A DNA stretch of 9,521 nt from Porphyromonadaceae bacterium (lineage in GTDB: Bacteria > Bacteroidota > Bacteroidia > Bacteroidales > CAMTPD01). Numbering within the stretch: position 1 is the stretch's first letter; the number at the start of each line of letters is the position of its first letter. The stretch covers positions 18,761-28,281 of the forward strand of contig DLYT01000145.1 in the NCBI GenBank assembly GCA_003447595.1. Direction: 5' to 3'. Below are positions 1 through 7,797 of the stretch, one piece after another. Made by a program: the position numbers and the translations under genes. The notes under the pieces were generated by a model that was not told where the DNA came from, did not search any database, and worked only from the letters and a program-made list of their open reading frames with translations.

Positions 1-563
1 GCCGAAGCCCCAAGTGCTAACCCCTTGGCAATCTTACTATCAATACCCATTATACGCATCAAAACCGGCCCGATGATACTACCGAATATCCCCACGGCAA
101 CCACTACGACCGCAGTAATAGAAGGAATCCCTCCGGCTTTCTCGGCAATTCCCATCGCAATAGGAGTTGTTACCGACTTGGGTTGCAACGAAGCAATCAG
201 CACATTATCTGCTCCCATCTCATAAGCAATAGCCATTACACTCACAATCCCCACGAGCGAACCTACGAATATCGAGGTCAGTATCGAGATCACATTACCT
301 TTAATATAACGTATCTGTTCGTAGAGCACATATCCCAACGCAACAACAGAGGGCCCAAGAAGGAAATTCACAAAACTGGAACCTTCTTTGAACGACTCAT
401 ACGGAATATCAAACGTTTTCAGAAAAAGAATAATAAGAGCTGTGGCTGTAAGTAGTGGGTGAAGCAGTGCAATGCGGGTTTTTCTGAATAGTTGTTGACA
501 AAGCAAATAGACTCCGACAACGAGAAACAACATAAATAACTCGGAGTTGAACAGTTTATCCAT
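1..563 (-). CDS. lrgB: LrgB family membrane protein, C-terminus cut by window edge
   Basis: The minus-strand frame is open from ATG 563 to the window edge, giving 187 codons. It begins MDKLFNSELFMLFLVV and is strongly hydrophobic, with multiple membrane segments. Conserved LrgB stretches are visible: FLLGPSVVALGYVLYEQ, LQPKSVTTPIAI, a GIFGSIIGPVLMRI helix, and a final GIDSKIAKGLALGAS, which in the family directly precedes an AHALGTA-type motif. Full LrgB proteins are about 230 residues, so roughly 40-45 residues lie beyond the edge. The family pairs with LrgA as a holin/antiholin-like membrane complex. Bacillus PftAB and the plant plastid homologue act as pyruvate or glycolate/glycerate transporters, so metabolite export is as likely a role as control of lysis. 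The ATG sits inside the end of lrgA (8-base overlap), implying translational coupling. Confidence 0.93.
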   Translation of the reverse strand, partial: MDKLFNSELFMLFLVVGVYLLCQQLFRKTRIALLHPLLTATALIILFLKTFDIPYESFKEGSSFVNFLLGPSVVALGYVLYEQIRYIKGNVISILTSIFVGSLVGIVSVMAIAYEMGADNVLIASLQPKSVTTPIAMGIAEKAGGIPSITAVVVVAVGIFGSIIGPVLMRIMGIDSKIAKGLALGAS

Positions 564-903
564 TCTTGTCCTCCTTTCCCATACGTTGTTGCACCAAAGC
601 AACCGCGATAATAACGAGCATCGTACTCACTGTAGATGAGATAAGAATAACGAGCCAATACTTCGACAGTACATCAAATGCGCTCATTAATCCTACCGCA
701 GCGGGTAAAAAGAAGAAACCCATATTATCAGTTAAGGCTTTGGACAACTTATTTACTTTTTCGCCATTGATTAGCTTGAAACAAAGCGCAGTAAATAACA
801 ATAACATTCCGATCACGCTACCGGGCACAAACCCATTGATCAGATAACTAACGACCTCTCCGATTACATAAAAGAGAAGAACGTAAAATACTTGTGACAA
901 CAT
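556..903 (-). CDS. lrgA: LrgA/CidA family membrane protein
   Basis: This is a 115-residue protein, the normal length for the family, with about four hydrophobic segments (roughly residues 3-21, 27-46, 61-78 and 82-104). The diagnostic FVPGSVIGMLLLFTAL (residues 25-40) and NMGFFFLPAAVGLM (60-73) match the LrgA pattern of PGSxIGMxLLF and FFxPAxVGLM. The C-terminus is short and charged (QQRMGKEDKNG). It is the first gene of a two-gene unit with lrgB, whose start overlaps its stop. LrgA was named as an antiholin-like partner of LrgB. In other bacteria the pair is a pyruvate-type transporter, and nothing in the sequence decides between these roles. It diverges from rpmH, leaving a 234-base region that carries promoters for both. 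Confidence 0.93.
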   Translation of the reverse strand: MLSQVFYVLLFYVIGEVVSYLINGFVPGSVIGMLLLFTALCFKLINGEKVNKLSKALTDNMGFFFLPAAVGLMSAFDVLSKYWLVILISSTVSTMLVIIAVALVQQRMGKEDKNG

Positions 904-933
904 TAGGCTTTACGTTTGATTAATTTTGGAGTG

Positions 934-941
934 CAAATGTA
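934..941 (-). promoter_or_regulatory. Probable -7 box of the lrgAB promoter
   Basis: Read on the minus strand this is TACATTTG, an exact match to the Bacteroidota -7 consensus TAnnTTTG. It lies about 30 bases upstream of the lrgA ATG. No clear TTG element is seen at the expected 19-20 base distance upstream, so only half of the promoter is supported. Confidence 0.45.
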
Positions 942-1059
942 CATCCTTAGAGGAAAACGTTGTACCTAAAACCCAATCAAATAAAGAATGTTTAACATCA
1001 AACACAAAGCAAAACATCAGATATTCATACGAATGGATGAACAAAAATATACTAACACC

Positions 1060-1089
1060 TTGTTTATTAAAAAAAAGTGCATAACTTTG
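1060..1089 (+). promoter_or_regulatory. rpmH promoter (TTG-N19-TAACTTTG)
   Basis: TTG at 1060-1062 is followed after 19 bases by TAACTTTG at 1082-1089, a full match to the primary sigma promoter of Bacteroidota (TTTG-like -33 and TAnnTTTG -7). An A-rich spacer lies between them. Transcription would start near 1096, leaving a leader of about 40 bases before the rpmH ATG. Confidence 0.75.
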
Positions 1090-1137
1090 CATCCCGATTA
1101 GGTACATGATAGTAATAAACAAAAAACTAATATAGAG

Positions 1138-1290
1138 ATGAAAAGAACATTCCAACCTTCGAACAGAAAGAGAAAGAACAAACACGGATTCCGTTCAAGA
1201 ATGGCTTCGGCTAACGGACGTAGAGTGTTGGCTTCTCGTCGTGCTAAAGGTAGAGCGAAATTAACAGTGTCTGACGAGTACAGCCGTTAA
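1138..1290 (+). CDS. rpmH: 50S ribosomal protein L34
   Basis: This is a 50-residue, highly basic protein beginning MKRTFQPSNRKRKNKHGF, the L34 signature, followed by the RSRMASANGRRVLASRRAKGR core and ending in DEYSR. L34 is a small late-assembling protein of the large ribosomal subunit bound to 23S rRNA. The length is close to the usual 44-52 residues, the C-terminus being slightly extended as in other Bacteroidota. The ATG at 1138 follows TAATATAGAG, with no strong Shine-Dalgarno sequence, as is common in the phylum. It has its own promoter and terminator, so it appears monocistronic. It is not next to rnpA/dnaA, where it sits in many other phyla. Confidence 0.98.
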   Translation: MKRTFQPSNRKRKNKHGFRSRMASANGRRVLASRRAKGRAKLTVSDEYSR

Positions 1291-1318
1291 TTAGAAAAGA
1301 ATTAGCATATTCTATGTG

Positions 1319-1357
1319 AAAAGTAAAGGTTTACAAGTAAGCCTTTACTTTTTTTTG
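1319..1357 (+). terminator. Intrinsic terminator of rpmH
   Basis: AAAAGTAAAGGTTTAC (1319-1334) pairs with GTAAGCCTTTACTTTT (1337-1352), with one G-U pair and a tight apex, and runs straight into a T tract ending at 1356. The stem is A/T-flanked and nearly perfect. It lies 28 bases after the rpmH stop and separates rpmH from the following operon. Confidence 0.9.
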
Positions 1358-1402
1358 TTTATAACCAACCCATTAAGTATTTAAGCATAATGCTTTTTTC
1401 AT

Positions 1403-1410
1403 TACTTTTG
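1403..1410 (+). promoter_or_regulatory. Probable -7 box of the PASTA-rluD-ddl operon promoter
   Basis: TACTTTTG matches TAnnTTTG exactly and lies 57 bases upstream of the first ATG of the operon, directly after the rpmH terminator. The expected -33 position holds TATTTAAG rather than TTG, so that element is weak or absent. Confidence 0.5.
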
Positions 1411-1414
1411 GAAG

Positions 1415-1431
1415 CGAATCATTACGATTCG
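1415..1431 (+). promoter_or_regulatory. Inverted repeat at the operon transcription start
   Basis: CGAATC (1415-1420) and GATTCG (1426-1431) are a perfect 6-base inverted repeat with a 5-base spacer (ATTAC). It begins 5 bases after the -7 box, so it spans the likely transcription start. It could be an operator or a 5' leader hairpin that stabilises the mRNA. It has no T tract, so it is not a terminator. Confidence 0.35.
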
Positions 1432-1467
1432 TATAAATAAAAACTATTTCTAAATCAAATTGATAAG

Positions 1468-2109
1468 ATGAAGAAATTCTTTGCTGCGATATTTAAGAAT
1501 GCAATCGTGATCAACCTGCTTCTCGCTGTTGTTGTAGCCGGAGCAGTATTATTCGGAGTATTATCATGGCTCGATATTTACACCAGACACAATCAGGCCG
1601 TAGAAGTGCCCGATGTAAAAGGTCTAAGTATAGAAGAAGCTGAGCCTTTCTTTACATCAAGAGGACTTCATTACAGCATCATCGACTCTGTATATGCCAA
1701 AGATGTAAAACCGGGAGCAATCATTGAAGTGAATCCCGAAATCGGATCAAAAGTAAAAGAAGGACGTAATTTATATATTACAATCAATGCGCACGGATCA
1801 CAATCGGCGCTACTTCCCGAACTAAAAGATCTATCGGTACGTCAAGCACAAGCCCTGCTCGAAGCTACAGGCTTCGAAGATATCGTGATCGAATATGTTC
1901 CGGGTGAATTTAGAGATTTGGTGATCGAAGTTGAGTCGAACGGCAACATCCTTCAATCGGGCAAGCGTGTAGCATTGAGTACACCGATCAAACTGATCGT
2001 AAGTACAGGCGAAGCTGCTCCAATCGATTCTCTTGATACAATCGATACTGAACAGATCGATACCTCAAAAATTAATGTTGAAAAAAGCGACGAAGAAACT
2101 TGGTTCTAA
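1468..2109 (+). CDS. Membrane-anchored protein with two PASTA domains
   Basis: This 213-residue protein has a short basic N-terminus (MKKFFAAIFKN), one membrane segment at about residues 13-34, and an extracytoplasmic part. PASTA domain 1 spans about 44-109 (VEVPDVKGLSIEEAEPFF, then KPGAIIEVNPEIGSKVKEG). PASTA domain 2 spans about 114-181 (LPELKDLSVRQAQALLE, then GNILQSGKRVALSTPIKLIV). The tail (185-213) is acidic, with an irregular D/S/T-I-D pattern. PASTA domains bind or sense peptidoglycan-related ligands or divisome proteins. In Gram-positives they are usually the outer part of PknB-type kinases or PBP2x. Here there is no kinase or transpeptidase domain. It leads an operon with ddl, which fits a cell-wall role, but the precise function is unknown. 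Its stop codon overlaps the rluD start by one base (TAATG). Confidence 0.88.
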   Translation: MKKFFAAIFKNAIVINLLLAVVVAGAVLFGVLSWLDIYTRHNQAVEVPDVKGLSIEEAEPFFTSRGLHYSIIDSVYAKDVKPGAIIEVNPEIGSKVKEGRNLYITINAHGSQSALLPELKDLSVRQAQALLEATGFEDIVIEYVPGEFRDLVIEVESNGNILQSGKRVALSTPIKLIVSTGEAAPIDSLDTIDTEQIDTSKINVEKSDEETWF

Positions 2110-3185
2110 TGGTAGAAAATTATTTAGAAGATATAGAAGATGATGAATTGTTAGGCAACGATTCAGACACAAATACGGGTGAAGTAGAAATGCACGAGCA
2201 CTTTCGCTTTGTAGCCGACAAGGGACAAAACATGGTGCGCGTAGACAAGTTTCTTACCGACCGTATGGAAGCAACTTCACGCAACAGAATACAACAAGCT
2301 GCCGAAGCCGGAAGTATTCTTGCTAATGGCAAACCTGTAAAAGCAAACTACAAGGTGAAGCCGATGGATGTGATCAGCATCGTGATGGACCGTCCTAAAA
2401 GAGAACTTGAAATCATTCCGGAAGACCTTCCGCTCGATATTGTTTACGAAGATGACGACCTCATGGTAGTAAACAAAAAGCCGGGCATGGTAGTACACCC
2501 CGGACATGGCAACTATAACGGTACATTGATCAATGCGATTGCCTTTCACCTGAAAGACGATCCCAACTACGACATTACCGACCCGCGCCTCGGACTTGTG
2601 CACCGTATCGACAAAGATACATCGGGACTTTTGGTTATTGCCAAAAACGAACATGCCAAGACACACCTGAGCGCGCAATTTTTCAATAAAACAACCAAAC
2701 GTAAATACCTTGCCGTTGTTTGGGGAGCTGTAAAAGAAGACTCCGGACGCATCGAAGGAAACATTGGTCGTGACGTACGCGATCGCCTGCAAATGAGCGT
2801 GTTTCCGGATGGCGAACAAGGCAAACCGGCCGTTACGCACTACCGTATCGTAGAGCGACTTGGTTATGTTACACTGGTAGAGTGTCAGCTCGAAACCGGT
2901 CGTACACACCAAATCCGTGTGCACATGAAACACATTGGCCACACGCTTTTCAACGATGAGCGTTATGGCGGACACGAAATCCTAAAAGGTACCACCTTTA
3001 CAAAATACAAACAGTTTGTACAAAACTGCTTTGCGATTTGTCCGCGCCAAGCATTGCATGCACGCACGTTGGGCTTTATACACCCACGTACCGGCGAAGA
3101 AATGAATTTTGAAAGCGAACTACCGGAAGATATGACAAAACTGATAGACAAGTGGCGCTCATATGCTTCTAATCTAGGCGAATAA
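2109..3185 (+). CDS. rluD: 23S rRNA pseudouridine synthase, RluD/RluA family
   Basis: This is a 358-residue enzyme that isomerises uridine to pseudouridine in 23S rRNA (the helix 69 loop for RluD proper). An acidic N-terminal extension (about residues 1-30) precedes an S4 RNA-binding domain (about 43-92, VRVDKFLTDRM ... GSILANGKPVKANYKV). The catalytic domain follows. The active-site motif HRIDKDTSG is at 165-173, with Asp168 as the catalytic aspartate, and GRTHQIRVH is at 264-272. The length suits RluD, which is about 320-350 residues. I chose the ATG at 2109, which overlaps the upstream stop as TAATG. A TTG at 2100 would add only three residues and is less likely. The operon continues with ddl after two bases. 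RluA/RluC/RluD cannot be fully separated by eye; the S4 domain excludes RluA proper. Confidence 0.93.
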   Translation: MVENYLEDIEDDELLGNDSDTNTGEVEMHEHFRFVADKGQNMVRVDKFLTDRMEATSRNRIQQAAEAGSILANGKPVKANYKVKPMDVISIVMDRPKRELEIIPEDLPLDIVYEDDDLMVVNKKPGMVVHPGHGNYNGTLINAIAFHLKDDPNYDITDPRLGLVHRIDKDTSGLLVIAKNEHAKTHLSAQFFNKTTKRKYLAVVWGAVKEDSGRIEGNIGRDVRDRLQMSVFPDGEQGKPAVTHYRIVERLGYVTLVECQLETGRTHQIRVHMKHIGHTLFNDERYGGHEILKGTTFTKYKQFVQNCFAICPRQALHARTLGFIHPRTGEEMNFESELPEDMTKLIDKWRSYASNLGE

Positions 3186-3187
3186 GT

Positions 3188-4168
3188 ATGAAAAAGAATG
3201 TTGCAATTATTGCAGGAGGCGACTCTTCAGAGATTGTAGTATCACTCAAGAGCGCTCAAGGACTTTATTCATTTATTGATAAAGAAAAGTACAATCTTTA
3301 CATTGCTGTACTAACCAAAGACAGTTGGTATGTAAATCTTCCCAACGAAGAAAAAACACCAATCGATAAAAACGATTTCTCCTTTATCCTAAACGGAGAA
3401 AAAATAAATATAGACTTCGCCTACATTACCATCCATGGTACTCCGGGCGAAAACGGATTGCTTCAAGGCTATTTCGACATGATCGGAATGCCTTACTCTA
3501 CTTGCGGCGTGCTATCGTCGGCAATTACGTTCAACAAGTTTGTTTGCAACAACTACCTACGCTCGTTTGGCATCTCGGTGGCCTCATCGCTCCGACTCAA
3601 AAACGGCGAAACCCTATCGGAACAGGAAGTTGTTGAAAAACTTGGTCTTCCATGCTTTATCAAGCCCAACGTTGGCGGCTCTAGCTTCGGTGTTACCAAA
3701 GTAAAAGAAGCCGCACAAATCGTACCGGCCATCCAAAAAGCATACGACGAAGGCAATGAAGTTATCCTAGAATCCTTAATTCAGGGAACAGAAATCACTT
3801 GCGGTTGTTATAAAATAAAAGGTAAAAGTGTAGTCTTCCCCATTACCGAGGTAGTAACCGAAAACGAATTCTTCGATTACGATGCCAAATATAATGGAGA
3901 AGTGGAAGAGATTACTCCGGCCCGTATCTCACAAGAGCTTACACAAAAGGTACAGGAGTTGACTTCTCGCATTTACGATATCGTAGATGCCAAAGGCATT
4001 ATTCGTGTCGATTATATCATCGAAAAAGACGGCAATCCGAAACTACTTGAGGTGAACACCACACCGGGAATGACAGTCACCAGCTTTATTCCGCAACAAG
4101 TACGAGCTGCCGGTCTCGACATCAAAGATGTAATGACCGATATCATTGAAAACGAATTCAATGCGTAA
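3188..4168 (+). CDS. ddl: D-alanine--D-alanine ligase
   Basis: This 326-residue ATP-grasp enzyme makes D-Ala-D-Ala for peptidoglycan precursors in the cytoplasm. Aligned by motif to E. coli DdlB, the catalytic triad is intact: Glu15 in GGDSSEIVVSL, Ser165 in KPNVGGSSFGV (DdlB Ser150) and Tyr235 in FFDYDAKY (DdlB Tyr216). The last residue is Phe in D-lactate-type ligases such as that of Leuconostoc, so D-Ala-D-Ala, vancomycin-sensitive chemistry is inferred. HGTPGENGLLQGYF (83-96), RVD (273-275) and the metal-binding EVNTTPGMT (288-296) are all present. The length is slightly above the usual 305-320. It begins two bases after the rluD stop, indicating co-transcription and probable coupling, and shares the operon with the PASTA protein. 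Confidence 0.96.
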   Translation: MKKNVAIIAGGDSSEIVVSLKSAQGLYSFIDKEKYNLYIAVLTKDSWYVNLPNEEKTPIDKNDFSFILNGEKINIDFAYITIHGTPGENGLLQGYFDMIGMPYSTCGVLSSAITFNKFVCNNYLRSFGISVASSLRLKNGETLSEQEVVEKLGLPCFIKPNVGGSSFGVTKVKEAAQIVPAIQKAYDEGNEVILESLIQGTEITCGCYKIKGKSVVFPITEVVTENEFFDYDAKYNGEVEEITPARISQELTQKVQELTSRIYDIVDAKGIIRVDYIIEKDGNPKLLEVNTTPGMTVTSFIPQQVRAAGLDIKDVMTDIIENEFNA

Positions 4169-4202
4169 ACTTCTAAACAAGACAAACAACTAACAACCAG
4201 AT

Positions 4203-5366
4203 ATGGACACGATTTCATCAAGATTTGACGAGATTCGACCGTTAAATAACAACGAAGTTAAAGCAACCATCGAAGAGCTTCTGAATACTCCTAAGTTTGA
4301 GATGGCTGTAAAAACGGCTATGCCCACGATCGATTGGGACAGCTTTTGCATCAAAATGCGTTCTCTTCGCACCAAAAGAGAATTCAAAACACAAATGTCG
4401 GCATTGGCACTTAAGTCAATCGCGGCAAACACAGCCAGTCTACTCGACTATTCTCGCGAAGAACGAATCGATAGACACGCGGCTTATACCTTTATCACCA
4501 ATCACCGTGATATCGTATTAGACGCAGCTTTCTTAAACTACGTGCTTCACCAAGCCGGCGCAGAAATGACGCAGGTAGCCATTGGCGACAACCTACTTAT
4601 CGAGCCATGGATCGAAAAACTAGTTCGACTCAACAACAGCTTTATCGTTAAGCGCGGCGTATCCATCCGCCAAATGCTAGAAGTAAGTAAAACACTTTCG
4701 GCATACATCCACTACGCGATCAAGGAACTCAACGAATCCGTTTGGATCGCGCAACGTGAAGGACGTGCCAAAGACTCGAACGACTTCACGCAAGAAGCTC
4801 TACTCAAGATGCTTGTAATGGGAGGCGAAGAAGCAACCATTCTCGAGAACCTGATCGAACTCAACATTGAGCCGATGGCCATCTCATACGAGTTTGACCC
4901 TTGCGACTTCCTCAAAGCCAAAGAATACCAGCAGAAGCGTGACAACAAAGAGCACAAGAAATCTCCTGCCGACGACCTGGTGAATATGCAAACAGGAATT
5001 GTCGGATTCAAAGGACACATTCACTTCTGTTTCGGACACCCAATCAACGAACAACTGAAGCAACTGGATCCATCGATGGAGAAAGCAGAGCTATACCGCA
5101 CTGTTGCCGCAATCATCGACAAAGAGATTCATCAAAACTATATGTTCTTTCCGATCAACTACATCGCATACCAACGCACATTTGGAGACGACCGCTTTGC
5201 AGACAAATACAACGAAGCAGACATTGCTGCCGTTGACAAGTACTTCGAAGGTCAGCTTGCCAAGATTCAACTTCCAAATAAGGATAGCGAATACTTGCTA
5301 AGCAAGATGTACGAAATGTATGCCAACCCGGTAAAGAACTATCTGATCGCAACCAATCAGCACTAA
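4203..5366 (+). CDS. PlsC-like (LPLAT superfamily) acyltransferase, Bacteroidota type
   Basis: This 387-residue protein has lysophospholipid-acyltransferase-like blocks. Motif I-like FITNHRDIVLDAAFL lies at 97-111, with His101 the likely catalytic base. A motif II-like block, NNSFIVKRG, is at 144-152. A motif III-like block, WIAQREGRAKDSND, is at 181-194 (Glu186, Gly187, Arg188). The region from about 225 to 285 (PMAISYEFDPCD ... GHIHFCFGHPI) resembles the motif IV beta-strand area. It would transfer an acyl chain to a glycerophosphate-type acceptor at the inner membrane. The substrate is not shown, and 1-acylglycerol-3-phosphate is a guess from the family. It is longer than typical PlsC (about 240), with an N-terminal helical extension and a C-terminal extension from about 310. 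No clear membrane helix is seen. His to Asp spacing is H-x5-D rather than the usual H-x4-D. It lies 34 bases after ddl and 4 bases before nadE. Confidence 0.75.
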   Translation: MDTISSRFDEIRPLNNNEVKATIEELLNTPKFEMAVKTAMPTIDWDSFCIKMRSLRTKREFKTQMSALALKSIAANTASLLDYSREERIDRHAAYTFITNHRDIVLDAAFLNYVLHQAGAEMTQVAIGDNLLIEPWIEKLVRLNNSFIVKRGVSIRQMLEVSKTLSAYIHYAIKELNESVWIAQREGRAKDSNDFTQEALLKMLVMGGEEATILENLIELNIEPMAISYEFDPCDFLKAKEYQQKRDNKEHKKSPADDLVNMQTGIVGFKGHIHFCFGHPINEQLKQLDPSMEKAELYRTVAAIIDKEIHQNYMFFPINYIAYQRTFGDDRFADKYNEADIAAVDKYFEGQLAKIQLPNKDSEYLLSKMYEMYANPVKNYLIATNQH

Positions 5367-5370
5367 ACGT

Positions 5371-7326
5371 ATGAATTACGGATACACACGTGTGGCAACG
5401 GCTATCCCCGAAGTAAAGGTGGCCGATTGCCCTTACAATACATCACGCATCATTGAGCTGATGCAAAAAGCCGACCAAGCGAACGTACAGATTGTATGCT
5501 TCCCCGAACTATCAATTACGGGATACACTTGCGGCGATTTGTTTCAGCAGCAACGCTTGTTGCTCGATGCCGAAAACGCGCTGTCGGCTATCCTTAGTGC
5601 CAGCGAAGCACTACAGCTTACATCGATTGTAGGAATGCCCGTGCGTTTCGAAAACAGACTATACAATACAGCCGTGGTGGTAAGTCGCGGAATCCTTTGC
5701 GGAGTAATCCCCAAATCGTACTTACCCAACTACGGAGAGTTTTACGAGAAAAGATGGTTTGCCTCTTCGCTCGACAGCTACGGAACCAAGATCACCCTTT
5801 GCAATCAGGAAGTACCTTTCGGAAGCTACCAACTCTTTGCCGACGATGCCAAACAAATCTGTTTCGGAATCGAACTGTGCGAAGACCTTTGGACTCCACT
5901 TCCGCCATCGTCTATCCTATCCATGCAAGGAGCCAACCTGATCTTCAACCTTTCGGCCAGCAACGAAGTCATCGGTAAGCACACCTACCTCGAAGAACTG
6001 ATTCGCCAACAATCGGCACGCTGCGTATGCGGATACGTATATGCCTCTGCCGGATACGGAGAATCTACAACCGATCTTGTTTTTGCGGGAAAAGGAATGA
6101 TCGCCGAAAACGGTTCTTTGCTCAACCAAGACAACCGTTTCGACCGAAACGAAAAGCTTCTCATCGCAGAGATAGACCTACAACGCCTCGAAGCCGAGCG
6201 CATCCGTCGCAACTCCTTTACCGAAGCACTTGCCATGGTAAAGAACCCGACCCCGCAAAGCCGTACAGCCGTTACACTTCCCGAAGCAACCATTACGCAA
6301 CTTACCCGCAGCATCAATCCGCGTCCGTTTGTTCCTTCCGATCGTGAAATGAATATGCGCTGCGAAGAGATCTTCAGTATTCAAACCTCGGGACTAGCCA
6401 AACGTATGCTACACACCCATGCTCACAGTATGGTGGTAGGTATTTCGGGCGGACTCGATTCGACACTTGCACTGCTGGTTTGCGCAAAAACGTGCGACCT
6501 GATCGGCATAGACCGTTCGCGCATTCTGGGTATTACCATGCCCGGCTTCGGCACCACCGATCGCACCTACAACAATGCCATCCAACTGATGAAAGACCTT
6601 GGGGTTACCATCAAAGAGATCAGCATTCGCGAAGCCTGCGAGCAACACTTTAAAGACATCGAACACGATGCGTCTATCCACGACGTAACGTACGAAAATA
6701 CCCAAGCCCGCGAGCGCACCAAGATATTGATGAACATGGCCAACAAACACGGCGGCATGGTAATCGGTACAGGCGACTTGTCGGAACTCGCTTTGGGATG
6801 GGCTACCTACAACGGCGACCAAATGTCGATGTACGGAGTCAATGCCGGAATACCGAAAACGCTGGTACGTTACCTTGTAAAATGGGTAGCCGACACGCAA
6901 GTAGACGAAGTATCGCGCCATACATTGCTCGATATTATCGACACACCGGTAAGTCCGGAACTATTGCCGGCCGATGAAGACGGTTCGATCGCACAGAAAA
7001 CAGAAGACATCGTAGGTCCGTACGAACTACACGACTTCTTCCTATACTATGTGCTACGCCTGGGATACACCCCGCGCAAGATCTTCTTCCTAGCAACGCA
7101 AGCATTCGACGGCACCTTTGCGCAACACACCATTGCCAAATGGCTTGTCATCTTCCTGCGTCGCTTCTTCAACCAGCAATTCAAACGCTCCTGCATGCCC
7201 GACGGACCTAAAGTAGGTTCCATCAACCTATCGCCACGCGGCGACTGGCGTATGCCAAGCGATGCCTCTTCCGCATCCTGGCTGCACGAAGCAGAAGCCA
7301 TCTTGAAAGAAACAGAAAGCAACTAA
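5371..7326 (+). CDS. nadE: Glutamine-dependent NAD+ synthetase
   Basis: This 651-residue two-domain enzyme catalyses the last step of NAD synthesis, the ATP-dependent amidation of nicotinate adenine dinucleotide using glutamine. The N-terminal nitrilase-fold glutaminase (about 1-290) carries the Glu-Lys-Cys triad: Glu46 in CFPELSITGY, Lys115 in GVIPKSYLPNYGEFYE and Cys170 in GIELCEDLWTP. The C-terminal synthetase (about 320-651) has the PP-loop SGGLDS (359-364), ENTQARERT (442-450), GTGDLSELALGW (466-477) and DGPKVGSINLSPRGDW (611-626). The length fits the long glutamine-dependent class, so no separate amidase subunit is needed. The ATG at 5371 lies 4 bases after the acyltransferase stop. It is the last gene of the operon, followed within 14 bases by a terminator. 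Confidence 0.97.
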   Translation: MNYGYTRVATAIPEVKVADCPYNTSRIIELMQKADQANVQIVCFPELSITGYTCGDLFQQQRLLLDAENALSAILSASEALQLTSIVGMPVRFENRLYNTAVVVSRGILCGVIPKSYLPNYGEFYEKRWFASSLDSYGTKITLCNQEVPFGSYQLFADDAKQICFGIELCEDLWTPLPPSSILSMQGANLIFNLSASNEVIGKHTYLEELIRQQSARCVCGYVYASAGYGESTTDLVFAGKGMIAENGSLLNQDNRFDRNEKLLIAEIDLQRLEAERIRRNSFTEALAMVKNPTPQSRTAVTLPEATITQLTRSINPRPFVPSDREMNMRCEEIFSIQTSGLAKRMLHTHAHSMVVGISGGLDSTLALLVCAKTCDLIGIDRSRILGITMPGFGTTDRTYNNAIQLMKDLGVTIKEISIREACEQHFKDIEHDASIHDVTYENTQARERTKILMNMANKHGGMVIGTGDLSELALGWATYNGDQMSMYGVNAGIPKTLVRYLVKWVADTQVDEVSRHTLLDIIDTPVSPELLPADEDGSIAQKTEDIVGPYELHDFFLYYVLRLGYTPRKIFFLATQAFDGTFAQHTIAKWLVIFLRRFFNQQFKRSCMPDGPKVGSINLSPRGDWRMPSDASSASWLHEAEAILKETESN

Positions 7327-7339
7327 AGCTTGATACAAC

Positions 7340-7386
7340 AACGGCTCATAACGGATACACCATCCCTTATGAGCCGTTCTTCTTTT
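7340..7386 (+). terminator. Intrinsic terminator of the five-gene operon
   Basis: AACGGCTCATAA (7340-7351) and TTATGAGCCGTT (7367-7378) form a perfect 12-base-pair stem with a 15-base loop. A pyrimidine-rich tail (CTTCTTTT) follows. It starts 13 bases after the nadE stop. Confidence 0.88.
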
Positions 7387-7797
7387 CCCCCGATTCAAGC
7401 GTAAGATCCCCTTTCCTTCAAGTATAAACAGTCCACTCCCCAACTGCCGCTTACCGGAATAACTTATTGTAATATTTAAGTTTTGAAGGACATGAAACCT
7501 CTTCACGACAAGGACGTGTCGTTTGCCTCAAAACAGCCCTTTTTTACCTGGATGAGTGAAGTTTCTGACAAAATAAAATCTGATATTTTGTAGCGAAATA
7601 GGCAGTCGCTGATTACGAACAAGAAAATTGCTCGGTGGAGATTTGAAAATGATTGATGAAAATGAAAGTGATCTGTAGAAAAGAAAAACAAATTGAATGA
7701 GCGAAGTCCCCAATGCTTGCCTTTGCCTATACAAGACCTTACAGAGGTACATGCACACGAGCCTCATGGAGTTAAGAGCAAATAGTTACCGCGGTGA

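Noticed and set aside
2100..2108. A TTG start for rluD three codons upstream
   Set aside because: The ATG at 2109 forms a standard stop-start overlap with the PASTA gene, and the extra residues add nothing recognisable.
2277..2975. A 232-codon minus-strand open frame inside rluD
   Set aside because: It is antisense to a clear RluD coding sequence with intact catalytic motifs. The long frame follows from codon composition, not from a second gene.
3869..3894. A possible D-lactate-type (vancomycin-resistant) variant of Ddl, suspected from FFDYDAKY
   Set aside because: The specificity residue equivalent to DdlB Tyr216 is the final Tyr (Tyr235), which is retained. The extra Phe lies at the DdlB Tyr210 position.
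6409..6921. A 170-codon minus-strand open frame inside nadE
   Set aside because: It is antisense to the conserved synthetase domain, including the SGGLDS motif. There is no independent evidence for a gene.
7503..7767. Overlapping minus-strand open frames of 62 and 79 codons
   Set aside because: The translations are Phe/Ser-rich without domain-like pattern, start context or promoter. They overlap each other in different frames, so neither is supported as a gene.
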